Origin: Pseudorasbora parva
Lineage: Eukaryota; Chordata; Actinopteri; Cypriniformes; Gobionidae
Length of the DNA stretch: 64,000 nucleotides
Reading direction: 5' to 3'
NCBI RefSeq assembly: GCF_024679245.1
Contig: NC_090178.1
Location: forward strand, 32,386,645 to 32,450,644
The notes beneath the pieces are model-generated. The model was not told where the DNA came from. It saw only the letters and a program-made list of their open reading frames with translations, and did not search any database. How positions within the stretch are numbered: the stretch's first letter is position 1; each line of letters begins with the position of its first letter. The translations under genes and the position numbers were made by a program. This document shows positions 15,188 through 60,190 of this stretch, in pieces.

Positions 15188-48288
<33,101 letters not shown>

Positions 48289-48389
48289 GTCGATAGCCAC
48301 AAATGACACAGCCAAAGTGATCTGAAATCGTCTAGCAGCGTTCAGCTCACTACTACTGCTGTACACACATCACACATCCATATCACTGT

Positions 48390-48423
48390 TCTCCAGCCTT
48401 CCTCCTCGCGTCGGTCTTTTATA
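48390..48423 (-). promoter_or_regulatory. Candidate pde11a TATA box and start region
   Basis: On the minus strand GAGCTTTATAAAAGACCG has TATAAAA at 48417-48423, about 130 bp before the ATG. Transcription would start near 48390, giving a 5' UTR of about 100 nt. Position and motif are seen; promoter activity is inferred. Confidence 0.45.
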
Positions 48424-48662
48424 AAGCTCGTGGAGTTGACTGCAAGCGACGACGCTGAAAAAATAAAGCAATTTCGAGCAGTTTGACAGGTAAGACGCAG
48501 GTCTCCTCTGGGAAGGACTTACATAAACTTACAAGCAAACGAGTTAATTTGTTGTGACTGAAAATCAATGTTTCTTCTGTGTCTAGTGGTAGTTTAACGA
48601 ACACTGTTTTTTGTTTTGTGAAGCTCTTTTTATGTGGTGTGGCTTCATCACACTTGCTTAGC

Positions 48663-48792
<130 letters not shown>

Positions 48793-49399
48793 TTTCCAAT
48801 ACCTTTTTTAAAATTATTTAATTAAGCGCTAATGAGCTTATGGCTTTTGAAGTAGCCCCAGTCTGAAAATCATGACTGCTTTCATTTGTCATTAAGGAAT
48901 CCCTTTAATCTAAGTCTGTCCAATATGTACCCGACAGGATGAATAGCTCATTGTTTCCTGTTAGCACAGAGAACAGTCATTATGAATTTAATATTAAATA
49001 AAAACAACTTTTGAATTGAACTTTGTATTGCTTTATATTGTCGCTGAAGGGAATTTATCTTGGACTCTGGTGCTGTATGCAATACATAATACCTCCTTCA
49101 AATCATTATATAAATCATTTGGCAGATACCAAAGCGACAAGGTACATTTTATCAGTTCATTCATTCACTGGAACTCAATCACACCCATGATGTTGGCATT
49201 GCTCTACTGTTTGAAGAACTACAGGAATACTGAAAAATCATAACAAAAATTACCACATCAAATGCATTGTAAAACATCGTAGAACTAGCCCGACAAGCCA
49301 GACCCACATCAAAATGTTTGGTCTGGAAACTCACCAATGACAGGGCTCAATCCGAGATGCGGGATAAACGGTTGTCTTTCAAACTCCCTCTGCACACAA

Positions 49400-50950
49400 C
49401 TAGGGATGGCTGACGCGAACCTGTCGTTTCGACGCTGTGTCGAGATCCCGAAGCGCAGATGTTTCGAAACACTGCTCCGAGCTGTGATTCGACACACCCA
49501 TGTCACGTGACTACCGCTAAACGAAGCGCTGAAGTGTTTCATCAGGTGCGCCTGTCGAAACTGCTTTGATTAAAAGGGGCGGGAACAAACCACACAGTCA
49601 CACATCTGAATGAACCTCATTCCCCACAGTTTAAAAGAGAAGTTAATCCATCTTCACCTCATGGGTTTTGTGAGAGGAGAGAGATTGTGATAAAGCCTAA
49701 GTGAGATATATTGTGCATAGTAACACATTCACATAGGCTAACTTAGAATTATAAAATATGTAGAATTATATAGATATATAGAAGATATATCCTAGATATC
49801 CATAGGTAATATATATTTCTATTTTATTCGTTTATTTAATAGACCAAGCATATTCATGAACATTGTTGTAGGCTATAAAAATTCACAATGTAAATATGCC
49901 AGAATTAGTAAAAATAACTATTTTTCGTCTGCAGTCCCTGCAGATAACATAAAAATAACAAAGACAGCCAACAATCATTCAACATCATTCACATTCACCT
50001 AAAAAATAAAATAAAAAATACACAAATGGCAAGACATTGTTCATTCACCTCTATACTACATTTAGATTTACAGTGTAAGTGTACATACTATTGATAAATG
50101 TATGACAGTTAAATATGAGTACACCTCTGGTTTCAAGAAGCCACTGTTTTAAGAGAGTTTTAAAGATGTTGAATGTAGGACATTCTCTTATTGAAAGGGG
50201 CCCGTGTACCACCTCCACTGTCAAGTCTTTGAAAAAAGCCATGCAGTGGAGGGGGAGCAAGATTATGTAGCCTAATATTTTGTATACTAAAGAAGTGTAG
50301 GCTACTTAAAACGTTTGCAATTATCAAAGCTTAAAAATGTATGCCTCTCTAAAATATTGCAATGATGAAATGACAATGCTTTTTTATCAAAAATCTCGTA
50401 CTACATCTGGTGTGGGAGCATTTCCATTTGGAAACACTACATAAAGTGAAATGTGTGTATTGTATATTGACCCAGAATGCATGATCCATTAACTTAATTT
50501 TCAGTAATTTTTCCTCATTTGTGTGTAGGCTACTTGATTATAAAATTATTTGAAAAAATAGTTTTTAATCATTTTTTCAAAGGCTGGAAATTATATGTAA
50601 AAAAAAAAATCAATCAAGTCCTTCAACAGCAGAGCAATTCATATTTTTTTGAATAAAAATGTTATGTAACAAATAACACATTGTGGCTTTATTTCTTTTA
50701 ATAATCTTAATTTTTCATGACAAAAAAAACTAAATTTATTTACAATGAGGAGGCTACAGGTTACAAAAACAAGTAGTTGTCAGACCGATGTTAAAAACGT
50801 TTTTTACATAGTAGATCACTTTCAGAGCAATACACGCAAGTGTCCACTAGATGGCGTCGTGGAGACGGGTGTCGGGTGTTGTTTCGAAGCTTCGGCACAT
50901 TTGCTTCAACTGTTTCAGTGCTTCACGAAGCCTCGGTCTGCCCATCACTA
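49400..50950. mobile_element. Non-autonomous hAT element, nested
   Basis: CACACAAC is duplicated exactly at 49392-49399 and 50951-50958. The ends TAGGGATGGC and GCCCATCACTA are imperfect inverted repeats. Next to each end are CGAAGC/GCTTCG-type motifs (GTTTCGAAACACTGCTC; GTTTCGAAGCTTCGGCAC). No transposase in 1551 bp. Confidence 0.9.
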
Positions 50951-51265
50951 CACACAACCTGCTAGAGCAACGTGAAGCGGAGCTAGTTAAACTTTTGTCA
51001 TGTCCGGTCAGCAAAACTCTGAACACATCTTCCCTTTTTAAGAATGACTTCAGTGCCGTTCTTTTCTCAGAGAAAAGCTTAACTCCAAGTGTTCCAGAGT
51101 CGCGGTCCGGTCAAAGCTGATTCGAAAGACCGCCGTTCGCCAGCTTCTGTGTTTACTAGTAGCACGCAAGTGCAACTCGGGTGTCATTATGTTAAGCCCC
51201 ACCCACAGACTCTATACACGATGTGATTGGCCTGACCAGAGTTTGGTTTTTACAGCTCGGTGTAT

Positions 51266-52396
51266 AGAGGGAATGCAGGTGACGTCACAGCCAGCTGGAA
51301 TGACTGTGATTACGCCCCACTGAGTGGCAAAAAGACAGAGGCAGCACTGGTTTAGCGTGAATGAAGCAAAAACACACCAAACCAGGCCCAAAGCCAGAGG
51401 GGGGGTAGGGGGAAGCTTGTCCACGGACCCCATGGACATCGCTGTTCCGAGCTTGAGACGGACCTAATAATAGTGTGTAATTTTCTCACTTAAATGACAG
51501 CCAACCTGCTGCTGCTTCTGCTTTAAGAGGGAAACGCTGCCCATAACTGCTTGTCTAGGATCTGTAATCCTCCGTAAGAATTTGTAATAATAACATATTA
51601 GCGAAAAGGAGCTAGCAAATGATCCAGTGTGTATCTGTATTAGCTCTCGTCAAATTATTTCATTTCCAACGTGTTTTCGCCTCAGTGAGTAATGTAGCCA
51701 ATCACAGACATGTTTGTAGATTTCTACAACGCATTTGGCCAATCACAGGTGTTGAACTTGAAATCCACACACCGCATCACTCACTCTCAAATGTTTGTCC
51801 AGTTTGTCTCAGTTCAGTTAACACACGTGTCTCTATAAGTGCAGACATTGTGAAAATAAGAGATTCATTGTATACCAACTTCACTGCGGAAATCTGTGAG
51901 ATTGCGTTTATTGAATGAGTGACAGCTTTTTAGTGATTATAAAGGGAGCACTCTTTGCGAGCTGCCTGGGCAATATAATTATTGTTTGTTTTATTAACAG
52001 GTCTGTAATATATTCAGAATTTTAATAAATCTTTTGTTTTCCATTCGTGACAAGCGGCCACATACATGCTTCAATACACTGATCCATCCACATATACATG
52101 CGGGATTCACTCGAAAAATGTGATGACTGATCAGTTATAAATAATCATGTCGAAATCAGGCTCATAAAAATGTCAGGAAAACACAATTCCTGGCTGCATG
52201 TCATTATCCATGGATCACTTAATCTGTGGTAAATTGTAAGGAGCACTATATCGAGCCCAACCTTTAGTTTAAACTGATAATCGTTTGCTCAACTCGCATT
52301 TTCCTCTAACTGCAGTCACGCAGCAGCTCTTCTGCCACTCAGCTCCAGCTGAGGGGGCGTGTTCCGGCGGAAAAGTGACGTCGATGCATTCCCTCT
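51266..52396. mobile_element. AGAGGGAATGCA-ended element, nested
   Basis: The ends AGAGGGAATGCAGGTGACGT and ACGTCGATGCATTCCCTCT are inverted repeats. The surrounding element reads GTGTAT before and ATTGAG after, whereas the uninterrupted copy at 60.6 kb reads GTGTATTGAGAG, so the junction shows an apparent 2-bp AT duplication. No coding capacity recognised. Superfamily not assigned. Confidence 0.72.
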
Positions 52397-52512
52397 ATTG
52401 AGAGTTGCTAGACGATGCTCGCGGCAGATTAGATTTGCTGCCGCTAGATTTTTAGGCTACCATAGAACAATAATTATCATAAAGATAATATCTTATCATT
52501 AAAATACCTTAA

Positions 52513-52900
52513 AGGATTAGTTCATTTCAAAATGAAAATTTCCTGATAATTTACTCACCCCCATCTCATCCAAGATGTTTTTCTATCTTCAGTTGAAAAG
52601 AAATTGCATTTTTTGAGGAAAAAGTTCCAGAATTTTTCTCCACGTAATGGACTTCATTAGCAACCAATGGGTTGAAGGTCCAAATCAAGGGCTTAAGCGG
52701 GCTCTGCACATTCTGAGATGAGGAAAAAAATATTATATCTAGGCAAACCATCAGTCATTTTCAAAAGATATGAACATTTATACTTTTTAACCGAAAATGT
52801 GCAACTTCGGTGTTGTGCTTTTCACGTGCTTTATGATGTCATCACGTTGGAAAGGTTATGTCCATGACTTGGGCTACGTGGAAGTACTGACCCAGTGTTA
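52513..52900. repeat. TTAA-type element fragment
   Basis: TTAA followed by AGGATTAGTTCATTTCAAAA and TTTACTCACCC is the end type of the TTAA elements at 37082 and 62537. The other end was not found; the right limit is approximate. Confidence 0.45.
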
Positions 52901-53108
52901 ACGCATCAATAATTAGGGTGAATTATTCCAAACAGTTATTTGTTAAATTTGCAATATTGGCCACCATATTGGTATGTACATTTTTTAATGTTATCGTTAT
53001 CAGCCTGGTAAGAAAATTTGGCCGATATATTAAAGCCAATAAATAATGGATTATTTCTTTCAGCTAAGACCCTTCAGATGCGAACTGTTCGAAAACCATT
53101 GCTTGATA

Positions 53109-54146
53109 CACTCATCTAAAGGATTATTAGGAACACCTGTTCAATTTCACATTAATACAATTATCTAATCAACCAATCACATGGCAGTTGCTTCAGTGCA
53201 TTTAAGGGTGTGGTCCTGGTCAAGACAATCTCCTAAACTCCAAACTGAATGTCAGAATGGGACAGAAAGGTGATTTAAGCGATTTTGAGCGTGGCATGGT
53301 TGTTGGTGACAGACGGGCCAGTCTGAGTATTTCACAATCTGCTCAGTTACTGAGATTTTTACACACAACCATTTCTAGGGTTTACAAAGAATGGTGTGAA
53401 AAGGGAAACACATCCAGTATGCTGCAGTCCTGTGGGCGAAAATGCCTTGTTGATGCTAGAGGTCAGAGGAGAATTTTGGGCCGACTGATTCAAGCTGATA
53501 GAAGAGCAACTTTGACTGAAATAACCACTCGTTACAACCGAGGTATACAGCAATGCATTTGTGAAGCCACAACATGCACAACCTTGAGGCAGATCGGCAC
53601 AATAGCAGAAGACCCCACCGGGTACCACTCATCTCCACTACAAATAAGAAAAAGAGGCCCCCTAAGTGGGGGACGTTTTCTTGGCACACTTTAGGCCCCT
53701 TAGTGCCAATTGGGCATCATTTAAATGCCACGGCCTACCTGAGCATTGTTTCTGACCATGTCCATCCCTTTATGACCACCATGTACCCATTCTCTGATGA
53801 CTACTTCCAGCAGGATAATGCACCATGTCACAAACCGCAAATCATTTCAAATTGGTTTCTTGAACATGACAATGAGTTCACTGTACTAAAATGGCCCCCA
53901 CAGTCACCAGATCTCAACCCAATAGAGCATCTTTGGGATGTGGTGGAACAGGAGCTTCGTGCCCTGGATGTGCAACCCACAAATCTCCATCAACTGCAAA
54001 ATGCTATCCTATCAATATGGGCCAACATTTCTAAAGAATGCTTTGAGCACCATGTCAATGCCAAGTAGAAATAATGCCGTTCTGAAGGCAAAAGGGGGTC
54101 AAACACAGCATTAGTATGGTGTTCCTAATAATCCTTTAGGTGAGTG
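53109..54146 (+). mobile_element. Tc1/mariner element with TA target and internal deletion
   Basis: The termini CACTCATCTAAAGGATTATT and AATAATCCTTTAGGTGAGTG are inverted repeats, each next to a TA (53107-53108 and 54147-54148). The element is 1038 bp, shorter than the usual 1.3-1.6 kb for the group, because coding sequence is deleted near 53660-53670 (AAAAAGAGGC joins GGGGGACGTTTTC). Confidence 0.93.
53257..54068 (+). pseudogene. Tc1 transposase, deleted and frameshifted
   Basis: The N-terminal part (53257 on) reads MGQKGDLSDFERGMVVGDRR and RFLHTTISRVYKEW, the paired-like DNA-binding helix-turn-helix region. The C-terminal part (to 54068) retains YFQQDNAPCHK, with the second catalytic Asp, and PPQSPDLNPIEHLWD, with the final acidic residue. 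The segment with the first catalytic Asp is lost in the deletion near 53665, so the enzyme cannot work. Confidence 0.9.
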
Positions 54147-54377
54147 TATATGATTGAAATCACTTCAAAAAAGAAAAATACAGTGAAGTGCAACATCCAC
54201 AGTGCAAGTCCGTCATATAGGCTACATAAAATTACAAAATTGTGTGTTTGGGACATGGCTTTTAATGGTGAGAATTTAGTTTTTGTAACCAGGCTCACAA
54301 AAATCATTAAAAAAAAATTTGATCTAGGCTCAGTTTTTAGTATAAGCACCCTTTTGATCTAATACAGCTGTGAGTCT

Positions 54378-55004
54378 TTATGGGAAAGATGCAACACGTT
54401 TTTCACACCTGGATTTTGGGATCCTCTGCCATTCCTCCTTGCAGATCCTGTCCAGTTTTGTCAGGTTGGATGGTAAACATTGGTGGACAGACATTTTCAG
54501 GTCTCTCCAGAAATGCTGGAGTCTGAGGTCTTGAGCAATCCGGAGAAGGTTTTCGTCCAGGATATCCCTGTACTTGGCCGCATTCATCTTTCCCTCGATT
54601 ACAACCATTTTGTCCTGTCCCTGCAGCTAAAAAACACCCCCACAGAATTATGCTGCCACCACCATGCTTTACTGTTGGGACTGTATTGAATAGGTGATAT
54701 TTTTCTCCACACATACCTCTTAGAATTAAGGCCAAAAGTTCTATCTTGGTCTCATCAGACCAGAGAATCTTATTTATCACCATCTTGGAATCAGGTTTTT
54801 TGTAGCAAATTTCATGCAGGCTTTCATGTGTCTTGCACTGAGGAGAGGCTTCCGTCGGGTCACTCTGCCATAAAGCCCCGACTGGTGGAGGGCTGCAGAC
54901 TGGAGGTTGACCAGATCTGTGCCTGCCTCTTCAGGCAGTTCTTTTGACCTCATGATTCTCATTTGCACTATAGACAGGTGTATGGCTTTCCTAATCAAGT
55001 CCAA
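54378..55004 (-). pseudogene. Tc1 transposase pseudogene
   Basis: Minus-strand frames read MRSKELPEE.., [31 protein letters not shown] (first catalytic Asp), [32 protein letters not shown] and [20 protein letters not shown]. The middle of the DNA-binding domain is deleted. The region with the second catalytic Asp and the final Glu is also missing (DLRLQ joins HFWRDLK). Frameshifts occur as well. Inactive. Confidence 0.88.
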
Positions 55005-55605
55005 TCAGTATAATCAAACACAGCCTGACTCAAATGAAGGTGTACAACCATCTCAAGGATGATCAGAAGAAATGGACAGCATCTGAGTTAAATATATGAG
55101 TGTCACAGCAAAGGGTCTGAATACTTAGGACCATGTGATATATTTTAGTTTCCCCTTCAGTCAGTCACGTTCGACGTACGTCAGAACTAGACCGACGAAT
55201 GGGGATCACTTCGGGAGCCCCTATCAGCTTCGAGATTTAGAAAACGGGCCAATGAACATTGGCGTGAGTGCTTTGCATAGCGCACCCCGCCCCGCAGCGC
55301 GGGTATAAAGCGGAGGCGCTCACCGAGAACCATTGTCATTCACTTTGGAGCCGAACGGCGTTGATGAAGCATCTGACTGCCTGCTATCTAAGCAACGAGA
55401 GAGAGAGAAAGTGTGTGCCGGGGGATATCGCTCATGTGCTGGCCAGACGGCACAAGACAGCGCGACCACGATCTCACTGCTCCTGAGAGAGCTGCTGTTT
55501 TCACAGTAAACTGAGCAAATTACACACATACACCACACACAGTTGGTTCGGTGGGCGTGTTCCTTTTTCTGGTGAGAGCAGAAAACAGGCTTAACACAAA
55601 CCCTG

Positions 55606-56952
55606 TTGTTCCCTGGGTGCTTCGCCCGGCGTCCCCCTAAGTTCAGGGGCGTTCACTTCACCTCGGTGTCGAAGGAGGACGCCCCAGTACTTCAGGCGGA
55701 GATCGCAGCCCTACTGGCGAAAGACGCGATCGAGCCGGTCCCTCCAGCCGATATGAAGACCGGCTTTTACAGCCCGTACTTCATTGTACCCAAGAAAAGC
55801 GGCGGGTTACGGCCGATCTTGGATCTGCGTGTCTTGAACCGGTCCCTTCACAGGCTACCATTCAGAATGTTGACGCAGAAATGCATCCTCAGGTGCGTCC
55901 GTCCCCAAGATTGGTTTGCAGCGATCGACCTGAAGGACGCGTACTTTCATGTCTCGATTCTCCCTCGACACAGACCGTTTCTTTGCGTTCGACGGACGAG
56001 CATGTCAGTACAAGGTCCTACCCTTCGGGCTCTCTCTGTCGCCCCGTGACTTCACGAAGATCGCGGAGGCGGCCATTGCTCCCATGAGAGAGCATGGTGT
56101 TCGCATTCTCAACTACATCGACGACTGGCTGATTCTAGCTCAGTCGCGAGAGCAGTTGTGCGAGCACAGGGACATGGTGCTCGGGCACCTGAGCCAGTTG
56201 GGACTTCGGGTCAACTGGGAGAAGAGCAAACTCTGCCCGACGCAGAGGATCTCTTTTCTCGGTGCGGAGCTGGATTCGGTCACCCTGACGGCGCGCCTCA
56301 CCGAGGAGCGCAATGAGTCGGTGTTGAACTGCTTGAATTCGTTCAAATCCAGGACGGCGGTCCCACTGAAACTGTTTCAGAGGCTCCTGGGGCATATGGC
56401 ATCCGCAGCGGCTGTGACGCCGCTCGGATTGCTCCATATGAGATCGCTTCAACGCTGGCTACACGACCGAGTCCCAAGGTGGGCGTGGCACAGCGGTTGC
56501 CTCCGTGTCTTGGTTACACTGAGATGCCACCAAACCTTCAGCCCGTGGTCAGACCCTGGGTTTCTACGGGCGGGGGTGCCCTTAGAACAGGTGTCCAGGC
56601 ATGCGATTGTCTCCACAGATGCCTCATCCACGGGCTGGGGTGCCACGTACAACGGGCTTGCAGTTTCAGGTCTGTGGACGGGGCCTCAACTGCAATGGCA
56701 CATCAACTGCCTAGAGTTGTTAGCAGTTCATCTTGCCCTGAGCCGCTTCAAGGCGCCGCTCCGGGGCAAGCACGTTCTGGTCCGTACGGACAGCACTGCG
56801 GCCGTAGCGTACATCAACAAACAGGGTGGTCTATGCTCCCGCCGCATGTCACAACTCGCCACCTCCTGTTATGGAGTGAGAAGTATCTGAGGTCACTTCG
56901 TGCCACTCACATTCCAGGCCTGCTCAATCGTGCGGCCGACAAGCTCTCATGA
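55606..56952 (+). pseudogene. DIRS reverse transcriptase / RNase H, frameshifted
   Basis: RT fingers and palm read FYSPYFIVPKKSGGLRPILD and AIDLKDAYFHVSI (catalytic Asp). A frameshift near 55980 then leads to YKVLPFGLSLSPR and NYIDDWLIL, with the YxDD active site at 56114-56125. RNase H follows: STDASSTGWGAT, NCLELLAVHLALS, VRTDSTAAVAYIN, then, after another frame change near 56870, ATHIPGLLNRAADKLS. A TGA at 56950-56952 replaces what is probably a CGA codon, a CpG-decay change. Catalytic motifs are intact but the frame is broken at least twice. Confidence 0.9.
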
Positions 56953-57896
56953 CAGCCAGTGCTTCCTGGAGAGTGGAGACTCCATCCCCAGATGGTCCAG
57001 CTGATCTGGGACCGCTTCGGAGCCGCACAGGTAGATCTGTTTGCCGCTCCGGACACGGCCCACTGCCAGTTGTTTTATTCCCTGTCCGAGGGGACCCTTG
57101 GCACGGATGCGCTGCCGCACAGCTGGACCATTTCTGCCCATCACGAACTGGTAGAAGGTAAGTCTTTGGGGAAGCACAACCTGATCGTCAGGTTCCTGAG
57201 GGGCGCGAGGAGATTAAATCCGCCTCGCCCCTCTATATCCTCTTGGGACCTTGCTCTGGTGCTTAGGGCACTTCAGAGTCCTCCCTTTGAGCCTTTGCAG
57301 TCAGTGGAGTTAAAAATCCTGTCTCTGAAGACAGTACTCCTGACTGCATTGGCCTCTATCAAGAGGGTAGGGAACCTGCAGGCATTTTCGGTCGACGAAT
57401 CGTGCCTGGAATTCACATTGTCTTGAGACCCCGGCCCGGATATGTGCCCAAGGTTCCCACCACTCCCTTCCGGGACCAGGTGGTGAGCCTGCAAGCGCTG
57501 CCTTCGGAGGAGGCAGACCCAGCCCTGGCTTTTCTCTGTCCTGTCCGAGCTCTTCGGATGTATGTGGACAGAACGCAAAGCTTTAGGACCTCAGAGCAGC
57601 TCTTTGTCTGTTATGGAGGACAGCAGAAGGGAAAGGCTGTCTCCAAGCAGAGGATGGCCCACTGGATAGTGGATTCCATCGTCTTGGTGTATGAGTCCCA
57701 AGACGTGCCCTGCCCGCTAGGGATTAGAGCCCATTCCACTAGGGGTGTAGCCTCTTCCTGGGCGCTGGCTCATGGCGCCTCGCTGACAGATATTTGTAGA
57801 GCTGTGGGCTGGGCGATACCCAACACGTTCGCTAGATTTTATAGCTTACGTGTAGAACCGGTATCTTCCCGTGTACTCACTCCTCAGAGTCGGTAG
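56953..57896 (+). pseudogene. DIRS tyrosine recombinase, frameshifted and fused by deletion
   Basis: The first part, GEWRLHPQMVQLIWDRFGAA through LGTDALPHSW, belongs to the region after RNase H. It jumps at about 57150 straight into the recombinase (GKHNLIVRFLRGARRLNPPR), so the recombinase N-terminus is deleted. SIKRVGNLQAF holds the first catalytic Arg. After a frameshift near 57405 the domain continues with RAHSTRGVASSWA (HxxR) and FARFYSLRVE (Tyr nucleophile). The end is at 57896. Confidence 0.88.
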
Positions 57897-58985
57897 CACC
57901 AAAGTGCCCGTTCTAGTGTCACCTTGCTGCGCCACTCCCTTCCCTCTGGAACGGATATGTGCGAACCCTGTCAAGCCCTCCGCAACCCTCGGCAGTCAGA
58001 CGTGGCGGAGCGTCTGACGCCAGGTCTAACACTCGTATGCCGTTGGAACTTGTGTCAGGCTGGGTTCCATATGTAGTGACCCCCACGGTGGTCCCATATG
58101 CGTATTCTCCACGGTTCAGCTCCCTACGGTGAGCCCGTGTCTTTCCCTTGGCAGAGCCCGCTCTGCCGTCTCAGTTCGGTGTCTGCCCTGGGAATCCCAT
58201 ATGTAGTACTGCCCACGGCCAGTACATACGTGTTTTCCACATATTATCTCCTTTGGGGGAGTGTGGCTTCCGCAGCAGCCCCCAGGGGCACACTTTCCCA
58301 GCGTTATCCAATAGCCACTGTTTGGGTCTTGTGGGATGGCAGTAAGGCTCTCCCTGCAGGAAATTCCCCGCCCGCTCAGACGGGGTCCGAGGGACTCCGG
58401 CAGGGCACTGGAAGTGGTAGCAACTGTGGCGTTTTCCATAGGGATCCCCATTCGTCGGTCTAGTTCTGACGTACGTCGAACGTGACCGACTGAAGGGGAA
58501 CATCTCGGTTACTTATGGTAACCCTCGTTCCCTGAAGGAGGGAACGGAGACGTACGTCCCGTCCCCACAGTTGCTCTACCATCACTGCAGCTCGAGCCGT
58601 GGTTCGGCTCCTCAGTGAAAAACAATGGTTCGTGGTGAGCGTCTCTGCTTTATACCCGCGCTGCGGGGCGGGGTGCGCGATGCAAAGCACTCACGCCAAT
58701 GTTCATTGGCCTGTTTTCTAAATCTCGAAGCTGATAGGGGCTCCCGAAGTGATCCCCTTTCGTCGGTCTAGTTCTGACGTACGTCTCCGTTCCCTCCTTC
58801 AGGGAACGAGGGTTATCATACGTAACCAAGACGTTTTCTTTTTTAATAAATCTGCAAAAATGTCAGCAATTCTGCGTTTTTCTGTCAATATGGGATGCTG
58901 TGTGTACATTAATGATAAAAAATGAACTTAAATGATTTTAGCAAATGGAAAAAAGAGTGAAAAAAGTCTGAATACTTTCTTTACC

Positions 58986-60190
58986 TAATATATAATTTTT
59001 TTAAAAAGTAATTATATATATATTTTTTTTCTTTGGATTAATTCACTACTGCATGTTCTATACTTTTCATTCATTGACGCATAGACCTTCACTTCTCCTG
59101 AATAAGGCATTTTGTACAATATTTGTTCAGCTTTCAGTTTTCATTCCAACTGAAATCTTTCTGATCAATTTCTGATCTGCCCAGAGAGTGTTATACATTT
59201 TAATTAGCATCAATCTTGTGTAATGCAAACAGGGCTTCAATAAACAATTTTATAAGATTCTGGGATTGCAGGAGATTTTTTCTGAAATATTCATGTATTG
59301 TGCTCCATAAAAGAACCTCCATGGTGCTCCTCTGAGCTTGATAGGTTAATCACTTAAGCACATTTAAATGGTTGCTGGTGTGCGTCTTAGCTCATACCAG
59401 TTGATGCTCATTAGTAAGATGAGGTACTGCTGCAGCTTTGATGTTTAAAACCGCCCCTGATGGCCCGCAGCAGTAGATTCTGACACAGGCTAATGAAACC
59501 TGTTCTCCATAGTTGAGTATTAACAAGCAACCATGGGATCGGGATCACTGCACTACATTCATAATACAACAGTGGGAGATGTAATACAGGAACCCCTCCA
59601 AAGAAGAGGATGGTAATTGGTCACTGAACTTTAGTTTGGCAAGTGTGCTAAATCCCAGCTTTTCGTGAAACCTTTGACAAGGCCCCTGGAGGATCCCAAT
59701 TAAAGGTGTAATACTGAATATATTGCTCAACACAGCCTTATAAATAAGACTGGTCAGTGGAAATGCTTGGCAAGCAATCGGCGGTGCCACTGGACAGTGC
59801 CTGGAATATCGATCTGCGTGTTCATGCTAAGATAGTGAGTGGGAGTTTTTCCTCAGGAGTGTACATTTATAAAAACAACAGCTAGGTAGATAAAATGTTT
59901 TGTTATACCCCAAAACGAATACCTCGGGTCTTTATTGATTTGTGACGTCATTCATTACCCTACTCTTCATTCATTTTTTAAAGTTAGACATCAACCTTCT
60001 TAGTATTCCTCAACCAATTCATCATAAACAATATGACAAGAAGAAAAAAGTGTAAGTATATATTTTTTTCTGCACAACAATAATTTTAAGCCAGAATCTT
60101 TGATGACTGAATAAGTACAGTTCCCCTTTATTCCACAAGGTGGCAATGTCTGACACAATGATGAAGTGAATTTTCACTCATAATTACCGC
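58986..60190. other. Intergenic DNA
   Basis: No gene, RNA or bounded transposon is supported. The minus-strand open frame at 59545-59790 has no recognisable domain. Confidence 0.35.

Larger units (their letters stand above)
49286..52459 (+). mobile_element. TAGCCT-type non-autonomous transposon, copy 2, twice interrupted
   Basis: Starts TAGCCCGACAAGCCAGACC and ends GCCGCTAGATTTTTAGGCTA. Flanks CGTAGAAC and CATAGAAC differ at one of eight bases, suggesting an 8-bp duplication. The element's own sequence totals about 490 bp; the rest is two insertions, a hAT at 49400-50950 and another element at 51266-52396. Parts match the copies at 21158 and 60191. Confidence 0.75.
55148..58835 (+). mobile_element. 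DIRS retrotransposon inserted in a Tc1 element
   Basis: GTT is present at both borders (55148-55150 and 58833-58835) with no longer target duplication, as expected for recombinase-mediated integration. The left terminal region (55151-55345) is found in inverted form at about 58600-58790. Its outermost part is also found inverted at 58443-58500, giving the split repeat plus internal complementary region of DIRS. At about 3.7 kb it is shorter than a full element and lacks a recognisable gag. Confidence 0.88.
54330..58985 (-). mobile_element. Second Tc1 element, interrupted by DIRS
   Basis: Transposase-like sequence runs on the minus strand from about 55000 down to 54378. Non-coding Tc1 sequence continues through CAAAGGGTCTGAATACTTAG (about 55109) to the DIRS junction at 55148. 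It resumes at 58836 (TTCTTTTTTAATAAATCTGC) and ends near GTCTGAATACTTTC at about 58978. The boundaries are approximate; no TA-flanked terminus was confirmed at the left. Confidence 0.8.

Noticed and set aside
59545..59790. Minus-strand 81-codon open frame
   Set aside because: No domain, no conserved motif and no gene context.
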